Of a DNA stretch of 64,000 nucleotides, positions 55,013 through 64,000 are shown one piece after another. The translations under genes and the position numbers were made by a program. Positions within the stretch are counted from its first letter, which is position 1; each line of letters opens with the position of its first letter. The notes under the pieces were generated by a model. That model did no database searches. It worked only from the letters and a program-made list of their open reading frames with translations, and was not told the DNA's origin. Source of the stretch: Porphyra umbilicalis (Eukaryota; Rhodophyta; Bangiophyceae; Bangiales; Bangiaceae); assembly GCA_002049455.2 (NCBI GenBank), contig KV918804.1:62001-126000 (forward strand), given 5' to 3'.

Positions 55013-56263
55013 ATGTTCAATATGTTGGCTTTTGCGCCCTCAGCGGCCGCCCCCGTGCGGCCGCGGTCGCTACAACGGTCAACGTGCCGTCACGGCAGGA
55101 CCGGTGCTGCGGCCGCCCCCACCCCCACCGCCGCTGTTGCTTTCACCTCCCGGATGCCACTGGGCCGGCCAACCCCCCTGCGCGCCACCCCCCGCGGCGG
55201 CCGTCTGCGGATGGCCGCTGACGCCCCCCCCCCGACGCCGTCTGAGGCGGCCGCCGACGGCGCCGAAGCGCTCGCCGCCGCCACCGCCGGCAACACAGAC
55301 GCGGAGGACGCGTCTGGCTCCTCTGCCCGCCAGCTGCTCGGCATGAAGGGCGCGTCGGCCGAGACCAACATTTGGAAGATCCGCCTGCAGCTGCTCAAGC
55401 CCGTCACGTGGGTGCCCCTGATCTGGGGCGTGGCCTGCGGCGCCGCCGCGTCTGGAAACTTCCACTGGTCTGACCCCGAAGACATTGCCAAGGCGGTCGT
55501 GACCATGATCCTGTCGGGCCCACTGATGACGGGCTTCACCCAAACCGTCAATGATTGGTACGACCGCGACTTGGACGCCATCAACGAGCCGTACCGGCCC
55601 ATCCCATCCGGGCGCATCACCGAGGGGCAAGTCAAGGCACAGATGTGGGTGCTGCTGGTGGCGGGCATGTCCCTCGCCATTGGCCTGGACGTGTGGGCCG
55701 CCCACGAGACGCCAACCGTGACGCTGACGGCGGCGTTTGGCGTCATTGTCGCCTACATCTACTCGGCGCCGCCGCTCAAGCTCAAGCAAAACGGGTGGAC
55801 GGGCACCTACGCCCTCGGCGCCAGCTACATCTCCCTCCCCTGGTGGGCGGGCCAAAACGTGTTTGGCACCCTCGACTGGAAGGTCATGGTGCTGACGCTC
55901 TTCTACTCGTTTGCGGGCCTCGGCATTGCCGTCATCAACGACTTTAAGAGCATTGAGGGGGACCGGGAGCTCGGCCTCACCTCCCTCCCCGTGCAGTTTG
56001 GCGTCGACACGGCCAAGTACATCACGGTTGGGATGATTGACATCTTCCAAGCGCTCGTCGCCGCCATCCTCTTTTACGTCGGCGAGCGCACCTACGCGGC
56101 GGTCATTGCGGCGCTCATCGTGCCGCAGGTGGCGTTGCAGTTCAAGTATTTTTTGGTGGACCCGCTAAAGTATGACGTCAAGTATCAGGCGTCGGCGCAG
56201 CCGTTCCTCGTCCTCGGCATCCTCGTCGCGGGGCTGGCGGTCGGCCACCACGGGCCGCTGTGA
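55013..56263 (+). CDS. chlG: Chlorophyll synthase
   Basis: Prenyltransferase of the UbiA family that attaches the phytyl or geranylgeranyl chain to chlorophyllide a in plastid membranes, the last step of chlorophyll synthesis. The start is MFNMLAFAPS (ATG 55013; a second at 55022). The frame is also open upstream but reads as leader. The first ~110 residues form a transit peptide rich in Arg, Ser and Ala. The mature enzyme has about nine membrane segments and both Asp-rich prenyl diphosphate sites: NDWYDRDLDAINEPYRPIPS and INDFKSIEGDRELGLTSLPV. Other family landmarks are KPVTWVPLIWGVACGAA, YIYSAPPLKLKQNGW and LPWWAGQNVFGTLDW. Intact, intronless. It shares its upstream region with the phycobilisome linker, which fits joint light control. 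Confidence 0.96.
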   Translation: MFNMLAFAPSAAAPVRPRSLQRSTCRHGRTGAAAAPTPTAAVAFTSRMPLGRPTPLRATPRGGRLRMAADAPPPTPSEAAADGAEALAAATAGNTDAEDASGSSARQLLGMKGASAETNIWKIRLQLLKPVTWVPLIWGVACGAAASGNFHWSDPEDIAKAVVTMILSGPLMTGFTQTVNDWYDRDLDAINEPYRPIPSGRITEGQVKAQMWVLLVAGMSLAIGLDVWAAHETPTVTLTAAFGVIVAYIYSAPPLKLKQNGWTGTYALGASYISLPWWAGQNVFGTLDWKVMVLTLFYSFAGLGIAVINDFKSIEGDRELGLTSLPVQFGVDTAKYITVGMIDIFQALVAAILFYVGERTYAAVIAALIVPQVALQFKYFLVDPLKYDVKYQASAQPFLVLGILVAGLAVGHHGPL

Positions 56264-56487
56264 CGGGGGCGTCAGCGGCGGGGACGGCGTGGCGGGGTGG
56301 TGACGGGTGCCGGCGGGCGGGCGGAGAAGGGCTTGAGGGTGCGGTGGTCAACGCGGTGGTCGTTTTGCCGAGGGGCGGGCAAGTTGGTGAGCAGCGGCGA
56401 TAGGCGAGGAGAGGATGACGGGCGGCATGAGGCGGGCGCGCCGCTGCCGGGGTTGGCGCCGCTGACGGCGGGTCGAGCGACGCGCGG

Positions 56488-57298
56488 TCACGCGTGCACC
56501 AAAAAGCCGACGCAACAAATTTTACGGCGGGTTGCCCTCGACCGCGGGCGCTCGCGCCGCCGTCCCTCTCCCCCCTCGCGCTCGACGGTCCACGCCCCCC
56601 CCCCCGTCCCCCCCCCACCCCCGCCCCGTCGCTCTCGACCCACACACACCTCATGCGCGGCCGACCCCCCCCCCCCCCCCCCCCCCCCCCCTTCCTCCCG
56701 CGTCTCCATCAGCCCCGGCGGCAGCTCTGGGGCGGGCCCGAGCTCCGCCAACGCCGCCGCCGACGCCGCGTCGGACCGGCGCGCAAACTCCATCGCCGGC
56801 CCGAGCGCGTACACCGTGTGCGCCGTGTCGGAGAGCGACGCGCCGGGCAGGCGCGGCGACGGCACGTAGCCGCCGGCGCCGGCTGACCGCAAGTCACTGC
56901 CGCCGCCGCCGCCGCCGCCGCCGCCCCCACCGCCGCCCGCCACCCACGGGTGCCCGTGCGCGGCGGCCGCCGCGGCGGGCGCCGCCCACGGGGGGTACCC
57001 GCCGCCGCCGCTGAAACCCCCCCCCGACGCTGTCGACGAGGACGCATACGCGCCCGTCGACGGCATGGACGCGGTGTAGGTGCTGTGCGACGCGAGCGAC
57101 GCGTCGACGGCGGCGCCGCCATAGCCGCCGCCGCCGCCGCCGCCGCTGCCCGCCGCCGACGCGGCCGACGGCGGCGGCGGCGGCGGCGGCGGCGGCGACC
57201 GGTGCGCGAGCAACGCTGCCATCCCCGCCACGGGCGGGCCCGCCCCCCCCGGGCCGCCCGCCGCCCCCGCCGCAGGCGCGGGCGGCGGCGCCCCAGAC

Positions 57299-57332
<34 letters not shown>

Positions 57333-57590
57333 GCGCCCCGGCCGCCGGGTGGCGAAACGCCCACCCGCCGCCGGCGGCGCCCGCGGCAGAGGCCGCCGCC
57401 GTCGAGGCGGGCGCCCACCCGGGGGACGTTGGCGCCGAGTCGCCGACGGTGACGGTGGAGGTGGTCGCCGCAAGGTCGCCGCCGGGGACGGCGGGCGCGT
57501 CGAAATCCATGGGGGGGGGGGTCACGGGCGGCGACGGGAAGGCGGGGGGCGCCGCCCCGTCCGCCCCCGCCGTGCCGTCGACGGCCTTGA

Positions 57591-57623
<33 letters not shown>

Positions 57624-58096
57624 CCTTGTCGTCACCGTTGCCATCGTCGCCCCCGTTGCCGCCGCCGTCGCCACCGTCGCCGCCACCGCCGCCGCCCCGC
57701 GCGGCGGCGGCGCCGACCGCCGCGGCCGCCGCCACGGGTGCCGCCGCCGCCGCCTTGTCGGCGGCGAGGGCGTCTTCCTCCCCATTCCCCCCACCCCCAA
57801 CCCCACACGCCCCCCGCCGCAGCGCCCACACGCTCGCAAAGGCGGCGGCCGCCACGGCGGCGGCGACGCCGACCACCCCCCCCACCGCAATGCCCGCAAT
57901 GGCGCCCGCGGAGAGGCCACCTGTGTCGCTGTCATCGTCGTCGCCCTCCGCGCCGACGGCCCCCGACGGCAGGTCACTGTCCGTGTCGGGGGACCCGGAC
58001 GGCGACGGCTCGTTGGGGCCGTCGTTCTCCCCGCGCACGGCTGGCACGAGGCGGCCATACGCCGCGGCGCGGCGGGGGCGCGAGGGGGGCGGAGGA

Positions 58097-58128
<32 letters not shown>

Positions 58129-58355
58129 CTGCTGTGGGGAGGGACTGGGGGGGTTGTTGCCGTCGCGGCAACGGTGGCGGCGGCGGCGGTGGCGGTGGCG
58201 GCGCCCCGCCGGTCAGAGGGGGTGGCGGCCGCGTCGCCGCCCCGGGCGGCGGCCGACGAGGCGGCGGCGAGGAGGGCGACCGCCACCGCGCGGCGGGCGA
58301 CCGCACGGGCGGTGCGGCCGCGGCGGTGGCGGCGGGTGCGGCCGTCTGCGTCCAT
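56488..58355 (-). CDS. Single-pass surface or secretory-route membrane protein
   Basis: The likely start is MDADGRTRRHRRGRTARAVA at 58355, followed by a signal-peptide core (AVAVALLAAASSAAA). After a GCC run near 58100-58140 the frame changes (homopolymer error or small intron) to one that continues RAAAYGRLVPAVRGENDGPN, an acidic stretch (AEGDDDDSDTGG), and a transmembrane helix with Mid2/alpha-dystroglycan-like small residues (AGAIAGIAVGGVVGVAAAVA ending WALRRG; about 57815-57906). The remainder, some 400 residues, is Gly/Ala/Pro/Ser-rich with sparse aromatic residues (ASHSTYTASMPSTGAY) and would lie on the cytosolic side. Near its end a C run at 56667-56692 makes the C-terminus doubtful. 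A cell-wall sensor or adhesion role is conceivable but unproven; no catalytic domain is present. Confidence 0.6.
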
Positions 58356-60607
58356 GGGTGGGCCGCAAGGTGCGCCGCACCGTGTGCGGACAGCGATCGG
58401 CGGGTGGGACGAACGCAAGCAGCCGCTCGCCGCGAGCGCGCGAGGCGGCGACCGACCGGAGCAGACGCGCGGCCGTACGCGGCGCTCGTACGGGATCGCG
58501 GCGGCGGCGGCGGGACGGTCGCGGCGTGTGCTGTCCGCCGCTTTTCAAAACAACCCCACCCGCGCGTGGCCGGCCGCGCAGGCGGGGAGCGGGGACAGCG
58601 AAGTGGCTGTGCATGGGGGAGAGGCGGGCGGGCGGTGCGGGACAGCCGCTCGGTCGGTGCGCCCCGCGCGGTGCATGCCTCGACCCTCGCTGTCGCTGTG
58701 GGGCGGCGGGAGGACCGCGACCGTGACGCCCGTCAGGACGCCCAACCGACGGCGGCGCGGCGCGGCGCGGCGGGCGCGCCCGCCGCCCGCCCCGACGTGT
58801 GACCAGCGGCACACTGGTGGATTGCATGGCTGGCCGCCACGCATCGCGGTGCCATGCGTCATGGGCGCCGTTTGGGGCGCGCGCGGTGGCGCTCCGGCGG
58901 GGCTCACGCAGTTGCCATGGGGGCAGCCTGGAATTTGTGGGGGAAGCCGGTGCGGGGGCGCGCGCGCCCCTGCGCCGACCCACAGGTCGTGCTCCCTCGC
59001 CGCATCGCAGCGTGACGGGCTGTCGATGCCCGCCGCGGCGACGAGAGTGGACGGCCACGACGGTGCAGTACTGACTGTGTACTGTAGCCCGTGTGCGGGA
59101 GGCTGCGCTCTCGCCGGCGCCGACCGCGGTCGGTGCGGGCGCCCGCCTTTTGTCCCGCAGGCCGACGGCGGCTAACCGCAAGCGCAGGCGCCAAGGACGG
59201 TGGTACAGTATACGCAGCCGCCATCGGGTCGGGTCCACGGCGGCGCGCCGAGCCGCCCGGCGCCGGGACACCCCAGACGGGGTGTGGCGCGGCGGGCCCT
59301 CCGCCAGCAAGGACCCGCCCACCCAACCGTGGGTGGGCGTCACGCGACACGCGGCACCCAGCGCACGCGCGCGGCGGCCGACGCGCGCCTCCGCGCGCAC
59401 AGCGGGGGTGCACGGCGCTCCGCCGCCCCTCGCCTGTGGCGCCCGCCGCACAGTCATCCGCGTGCGGTCGGCGCCGGCCACCGGGCAGTGGCGCCAGACG
59501 CCGTCGCCGTGGCGCCGCGGGTGGCGGAGCGGCCGGCGGCCGCCGCGCCGCCGCAACGGCGCCGCCGGCGCCGCGCGGTCGGCGCGAGCGCGCGTTTGCC
59601 GTTGGCCGTCGGGTGTGACGGCGGGCGCCTGTGCTGCGTCGTGCCGCGTCGTGCCGCGCGCGTCGGCAGGCGGCGGGGGCACGGCGTCGGCGGTGGGCGC
59701 GGGGCGGGTGCGCTCACCGCCGGGTCGGTGGGGGGGTGGGCCGCTCCATCACACCGCGGAAACGGACGTTGGGTGCCACGGCGCGGGCTTGTGGCGGTCC
59801 GCCGCCGCGTCTGACGTTGGGCACCCGTCCGCCCCGGCCGTCCGCCGCCGGTGGACTGCCCGCGAGCCCCCCTACCCCCAACCTGTCTTTAACGGCCGGC
59901 CACCATAGCAGGGGCGCCACCGCCAGGCGTCGCAACGCCGCCTGCGCGCCGCCGCGCAGTCCCCAGCCATAAACCGAAAGTACTCTCTGCGTCTGCCGCG
60001 CACCGACGTGCGGCCGTAGCCGCCCCCCGAGACCCCCACGCCACCCACGGCCGGTTCTGCATTCAGCGTGCTGCAGTGTCGCCAGAGCCGCGTCGCCGCG
60101 TCGCAGAGCCGCGTCGCCAGTCGGGCTACTTCCACGTTCGGTTTGACAGTGGCGCTAAGGGGGCGGGACCTACGCCGAGCAGACCTCCACGGCATTCGGT
60201 TGCCGTGTAGGAGGGACCCAGTGCACCCTGAGAGTTGTCGGCGATCAATCCGATGCGCGCGTGGCGGCCGCACGGACGACATACTGGTGTCGATGCACGG
60301 ACACGGGATCTCGCGGTGGGCAGTGACCACGGGTTCCAGCAGCGACCAACCGCGGCCAGTGGCAATGGCTGGACGACTGCAAAAGCTGGTGGTGCCCGGC
60401 GGAAGTGCTGGCCGAGTGTTTCGGAGCGGTGGACAGTGGCGCGGGAGCATGGGGTACTTACGGGCGGTGGTTATCACCGTTGGCTGCGGAGCAAGACAGA
60501 GAAGATACGGTGAACCAGCGTCTGGGAGCTTGGGGTGTAGCGCGACGGCGCCTCGTGTGTTGAGCAGAATAGTCGCATTGGTTCCATGCCTGCTGCGCTG
60601 AGGGCTC
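58356..60607. other. GC-rich intergenic region without recognised genes
   Basis: Holds the upstream region of the surface-protein gene. Open frames of several hundred codons on both strands are Arg/Ala/Pro-rich shadows with no domain. I see no RNA gene. Confidence 0.4.
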
Positions 60608-60629
60608 TGGTCGCCGCGCGCGGCGACCA
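60608..60629. repeat. 22 bp perfect palindrome
   Basis: TGGTCGCCGCG is followed directly by its exact reverse complement. It abuts the 10 bp repeat array that starts at 60631. Confidence 0.85.
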
Positions 60630-60630
60630 A

Positions 60631-60765
60631 CGTGTGGCTCTGTGTGGCTCTGTGTGTCTCTCTGTGGCTCTGCGTGGCTCTGCGTGGCGCTGTGTGGCGC
60701 TGTGTGGCTCTGTGTGGCGCTGTGTGGCTCGTGTGGCGCTGTGAGCACCGTGTGGCGCCGTGTGC
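60631..60765. repeat. 10 bp-period tandem array, about 13 copies
   Basis: The unit is TGTGTGGCTC with variants TGCGTGGCTC and TGTGTGGCGC. The first ten copies keep an exact 10 bp period; the last ones are more diverged. It lies about 480 bp upstream of the S1-domain gene. Confidence 0.9.
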
Positions 60766-61247
60766 GTCGCCTCCGCGGCGACGCTGTGCGTCGCCAGACG
60801 GCATCGGGCTGTGAAACAATCAGGCGGTAGCGCGTTGGAGGTGACGTGTCATGATTGGGGAACAGGTGGGGCGAGACAGATGGCCATGCATGGTCACGGA
60901 GCAGGAAGCGCAGCACGGACGACTAAAATCAGGAGTGTCGTGCAGGCCGTATACTATGAAATCTGGACTTCTCGAGACCTGCTTCGAGATACAGGGTCAA
61001 CAAGATCTGTAATGTTACGGCAATCGCATTTCCATGGCCTTGCCGATCTCCAGCAGTTGCCGCCGCCGCGCCCGAGCAGTTCACGCGTGAGGGCCGCCGT
61101 CGGTTCGCTCCTGTGCGCATGCTCCGCCGCCCGTACGCGTCCCACCTCGTTCCGACGTGCTCCCCTCCTCACCACTCCGCCCCCGCACCGTTGCCCCTCG
61201 CCCACTTCCCCCCCTTCCCCCCCTTCCCCCCTCACCCCTTGAGCATC
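60766..61247. promoter_or_regulatory. Upstream region of the S1-domain gene
   Basis: Contains the presumed promoter and a pyrimidine-rich leader (CCCCCTTCCCC repeats at 61207-61236) just before the start codon. No separate gene is seen. Confidence 0.45.
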
Positions 61248-62312
61248 ATGGCTGGTGCTGCTGCGTTTGCCGTGGTTGCGACGGGCGCCGTTGCTGCCCG
61301 CGTCTCCTCCACTGCGGCCTGCTCCTTCACCGCCCCCGCTGGCCACGTGGTTCCTGCCGCCGCCCGCTCCAACCGCGTATCAACGCCATGGAGGATGCAG
61401 GAGGCGTCTCCCCCGGCGCCCCCCTCTGATGATGTCGCCGCCGCTGCGCAACCGGCGGCTGAAAGCAGTGGCGCTGTCGCCGAGGCGGTTGCCGCCGACG
61501 ACGCTGCCGCCAAGGGCACCGAGCGGCGCTCGCTGTCCAAGCGGCGCTCCAAGGGCTCCCGTGGCGGCAACCAGCGCGTCGTCACCGTGCCGTACGAAGA
61601 CCTGGCGGAGGGCAATGAGTATGACGGGACCGTCAAGGCGGTGATGGACTATGGGTGCTTTGTCGACATTGGTACGACCACCGACGGGCTGATCCACGTG
61701 TCCAAGCTCGGCCGCGGCTTTGTGGAGAAGGTGTCGGACGTGGTGACGGTCGGCCAGGCGGTGCGCGTGGCCATCTCGGCCATTGACACGGAGAAGAAGA
61801 ACTTCTCCCTCCGCATGGTGCTTCCCGAGGGCGAGGGCGCCCCCGAGGGCGAGCGCCGCGGTGGCGGCCGCTCCGCGCGTGGCGGTGGTGGCGGCGGCGG
61901 CGACGCTGGTGCCGCCCTGTCCAAGTGGTACACCGAGTACGGGACGGACCCGTCCAAGATGGTGACGGGCAAGGTGTCGTCGGTGCGGGACTTTGGCGCC
62001 TTTATCAGCCTCGAGGGCGCCCCCACCGACGGCCTGGTGCACGTTAGCCAGATCCAAGAGGGCCGCGTCGCCAGCGTGGCCGCCGTCCTGTCGGAGGGCC
62101 AGGAGGTCAGCGTCCGCGTCGTCGAGTGCGACGTTTCCCGCAAGCGTCTGAGCCTGTCGATGAAGCCGTTCGTGGAGGGCGGGGATGACTCGGGCTCGGG
62201 TGGTGGCCCGTCCAAGGCGGAGATTGAGGGTGCCAACGCGGCGCAGCCGACCTTCCGGACATCGTTTGAGTTGGCATTTGAGAAGGCCCAGGCGGCGGCC
62301 AAGTCGTCTTGA
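61248..62312 (+). CDS. Plastid protein with two S1 RNA-binding domains (PSRP-7/PETs-like)
   Basis: 354 aa from MAGAAAFAVVATGAVAARVS, opening with an Ala/Ser/Arg transit peptide. After an Ala-rich acidic spacer and a basic patch (RRSLSKRRSKGSRGG) come two S1 OB-folds: residues ~124-190 (GTVKAVMDYGCFVDIGTTTD, GLIHVSKLG) and ~241-305 (GKVSSVRDFGAFISLEGAPT, GLVHVSQIQEGRV, KRLSLSM). A Gly/Arg linker ([14 protein letters not shown]) separates them. The pair resembles the S1 part of the algal/plant plastid polyprotein PETs, in which two S1 domains (PSRP-7) are fused to EF-Ts; here the protein ends soon after the second S1 with no EF-Ts. It likely binds plastid ribosomes or mRNA. Intact, intronless, convergent with the rubredoxin gene. 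Confidence 0.9.
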   Translation: MAGAAAFAVVATGAVAARVSSTAACSFTAPAGHVVPAAARSNRVSTPWRMQEASPPAPPSDDVAAAAQPAAESSGAVAEAVAADDAAAKGTERRSLSKRRSKGSRGGNQRVVTVPYEDLAEGNEYDGTVKAVMDYGCFVDIGTTTDGLIHVSKLGRGFVEKVSDVVTVGQAVRVAISAIDTEKKNFSLRMVLPEGEGAPEGERRGGGRSARGGGGGGGDAGAALSKWYTEYGTDPSKMVTGKVSSVRDFGAFISLEGAPTDGLVHVSQIQEGRVASVAAVLSEGQEVSVRVVECDVSRKRLSLSMKPFVEGGDDSGSGGGPSKAEIEGANAAQPTFRTSFELAFEKAQAAAKSS

Positions 62313-63028
62313 GCACACGACGCGGCGCGGGGTTAGTGGCGTCGGCGACTGCGTGGACGTGGGGGCGTGGCAAGTGTGGCAAGGGTGGGGGATGCTTTGG
62401 AGGCGCGCGACTGGACCAAGAGTTGCTTGGTGGATCCATTGTTCCCACTTGTGCTTCGTCGGTCTGGTGCGTGGGGGCCTTTCCTTTTTGATGCGCGTGA
62501 GGCAGCAAAGGCGGGCTGCTCGGCTCGGGTGACTGCCGCCGTAGGTCTGTGCTGCAGAGTGCCACGAGCGTACGAGTGCAACTGCGTCGTATCGTGTTTT
62601 GAAAGCCACATGCTGTGCGACTATATCTGTATGCCTTGCACTCTGGTGGGCGTTTGTGCCGTCACACGACCGGTACGTTCCCTGGCATGCGGAACGGTCA
62701 GGCCTCGTAGGCCATGGCCATGACCGGCACAAGGCGGGTACTCGTGCTGGCACGACTACAGCCTAGTGGGCAACGGACAAGAGAAGAGAATCGGACAGGA
62801 TGAGTTTGGTCCGTTCACCGAAAAAGACGGGCGAGTGAAGGGAAAAAAAGACGTACGCGAAAAGAAGGAAAAAAGGAGGCACGACGCGGGAAACAGGAGA
62901 GAAAAACGAAGCAACCAGAGTATAACAGATCAGTAACACCAAAAACACAAACGCGGTGCAAGCGGTCTGGACGACCCCACAGCTCCAACGTCTGTGGCGC
63001 ATGGCATCACCCCCCCACCCCAACCACG
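62313..63028. other. Convergent 3' flanks of S1 and rubredoxin genes
   Basis: AT-richer than the neighbouring genes, with A-rich stretches at 62840-62900. It should hold both 3' untranslated regions. No gene or RNA is recognised. Confidence 0.5.
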
Positions 63029-63838
63029 TTATGCTTGTACCGCCGGCACGCTTCCACTCCGGGGCCCCTCTTCCCCCCCATCCGACTCCTCGTCCTCCTC
63101 CTCCTCGTCCTCGTCTTCGTCCTCCTCGTCATCGTCCTCCCAGTTCCTCGGGTCGTTCTCATCGTTGAGGTCCCGAAAGTCACTCTTGGGCGCCCCACAA
63201 ATCGGGCACGTAAAGCCGTCGGGGAAGAACTTGAATTCCCGCCCCCGCGCCGGGTACATCTCGTACCCGCAGCTGCCACACTTGAAGACGTGCAGCTCTG
63301 CCTCCTCCTCCTCTGACGAAATGATGGAGGACGGCTTGGTCGTCGCGCCCCCCGCCGACGCGTACACCTTTTTCCCCGACGACACGTCCGCCTTTTTCTG
63401 CATCGCCGCGACGCTCAGCTTGACGCCCTTGGTGAGGAGCGCCGCAACGGCAAAGGCGGCAAAGTAGGGGATGATGCCCATCTGATCCCAATACGCCTTG
63501 GCGCGGATGCGCCCGCCGGGCAACGGCGATCCGTCGGGGGGGGGGACCGACACGGTCGTTTTGAGCTCCGCCTTGTCCCGCCGGCCGGCGACGACGGCCA
63601 GCACGCGGCCAGGGGAGGGGGCCCGCGCGTGGCTGCCACCGCTGGCGGCGGGGGTGGAGGGAGAGGGGGGTGGCGCACCCGCCCGCGGGGTGCCGCCGGC
63701 GGCCATCCGCAGCGGCGGCGCCGCCGCCGCCACGGCCGGTCGCCGCGGCCCGTGGCACACTGCCGCCGGCGGGCGGGTGGGTCCTGTACCTGTCCAGGCA
63801 GACCCGAGGTGTCCGCCGCACCCACTAATGAAGGCCAT
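63029..63838 (-). CDS. Membrane-anchored plastid rubredoxin-like protein
   Basis: 269 aa from MAFISGCGGHLGSAWTG. A long Pro/Ala/Arg leader fits a plastid transit peptide. One membrane helix (MGIIPYFAAFAVAALLTKGV, about residues 121-142) is followed by a Ser/Glu spacer. The rubredoxin-type iron site comes next: CGSCGYEMYPARGREFKFF and then CPICGAPKSDF, two CxxC pairs about 24 residues apart, shorter than classic rubredoxins and like the plant ENH1-type domain. The tail is extremely acidic (WEDDDEEDEDEDEEEEDEES). Plastid rubredoxins (RBD1/RubA) help assemble photosystem II, and ENH1 relates to redox stress; either role is inference. The frame is intact. Confidence 0.9.
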   Translation of the reverse strand: MAFISGCGGHLGSAWTGTGPTRPPAAVCHGPRRPAVAAAAPPLRMAAGGTPRAGAPPPSPSTPAASGGSHARAPSPGRVLAVVAGRRDKAELKTTVSVPPPDGSPLPGGRIRAKAYWDQMGIIPYFAAFAVAALLTKGVKLSVAAMQKKADVSSGKKVYASAGGATTKPSSIISSEEEEAELHVFKCGSCGYEMYPARGREFKFFPDGFTCPICGAPKSDFRDLNDENDPRNWEDDDEEDEDEDEEEEDEESDGGEEGPRSGSVPAVQA

Positions 63839-63850
63839 GGCAGCAGCGGC

Positions 63851-63881
<31 letters not shown>

Positions 63882-64000
63882 GCGGGGCTGGGCGGCCGCC
63901 CCAGGCGTCGGCGTTGGCGCCGCGCGTCCCGCCGACGCTGGCCGCACCGTCGACGCCCACAGGTGCAGTGTGGCGAGCGGCTGGCGGTGGGCGGGCGACA
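63839..64000. other. Upstream flank of the rubredoxin gene at window end
   Basis: GCC-repeat-rich DNA (63841-63885) directly before the rubredoxin start codon. Promoter or 5' leader; no gene can be supported. Confidence 0.4.

Noticed and set aside
6340-58355. Programmed ribosomal frameshifting
   Set aside because: The frame changes sit at or near C/G or GCC runs of variable length in unrelated genes; base-count error is the simpler explanation.
60608-60765. CRISPR array
   Set aside because: The repeat units are 10 bp, contiguous and without spacers, and the genome is eukaryotic.
60631-60830. Small Leu/Trp/Cys/Val-rich membrane protein frames
   Set aside because: They simply translate the 10 bp tandem array; the periodic residue pattern follows the repeat.
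23230-62900. tRNA or snoRNA genes in the intergenic gaps
   Set aside because: A visual scan for a B-box-like GGTTCRANYCC with a paired cloverleaf found only isolated partial matches (for example near 34008 and 45490).
1-64000. Bacterial contig or contamination
   Set aside because: RlmH, IspD, AspRS and the redoxin look bacterial alone, but GT-AG introns, USP7, SBDS, TMCO4 and transit peptides on plastid proteins show a nuclear algal genome.

Overview
The window looks like nuclear DNA of a red alga, most likely a bangiophyte such as Porphyra/Pyropia. Four signs support this. A phycobilisome linker carries a plastid transit peptide, so it is nuclear-encoded. Eukaryotic genes (USP7, SBDS, a CIPK-like kinase, a TMCO4-type protein) sit beside plastid-targeted genes of cyanobacterial or bacterial ancestry. 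GC content is very high, with long C and G tracts. Introns are few: among the recognised genes only SBDS and the kinase show clear spliceosomal introns. The species is inference.

Layout, left to right: a USP7-type deubiquitinase running off the left edge (-); SBDS (+, three exons) converging on a bacterial-type organellar aspartyl-tRNA synthetase (-); a thioredoxin/AhpC-like protein (-); IspD of the MEP pathway (+); an ARM-repeat plus patatin phospholipase (-); a giant CIPK/SnRK-like kinase (-, four exons); a 3 kb less GC-rich gap; an RlmH-like rRNA methyltransferase (-); a 2.8 kb terminal-inverted-repeat element with a nested MITE; a Pro/Ala-rich protein with a CCT/Jas-like motif (-); an unknown polytopic membrane protein (+); a TMCO4/DUF726 protein with an HSP70-like C-terminal beta domain (+); 5 kb of less GC-rich, element-bearing DNA; a five-finger C2H2 protein (+); 2 kb of extremely GC-rich low-complexity DNA; an FMN adenylyltransferase (-); the phycobilisome linker (-) and chlorophyll synthase (+) as a divergent pair; a single-pass surface protein (-); a two-S1-domain plastid protein (+); and a membrane-anchored rubredoxin (-).

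Functionally the window is rich in organelle genes: tRNA charging (AspRS), ribosome modification (RlmH), translation (S1 protein), isoprenoid supply (IspD), chlorophyll (ChlG), light harvesting (linker), flavin cofactors (RibF-like) and redox/photosystem assembly (rubredoxin). Isoprenoid from the MEP route ends in the phytyl tail that chlorophyll synthase attaches. Chlorophyll synthase shares its upstream region with an antenna linker.

A technical caution: in at least six genes the reading frame changes at or near long C/G or GCC runs (AspRS, IspD, patatin N-terminus, zinc-finger gene, FAD synthetase, surface protein). Protein ends and starts at those places are uncertain, and the pattern fits homopolymer errors better than biology. 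Large stretches are open in all frames simply because of GC content; those reading frames were left out.
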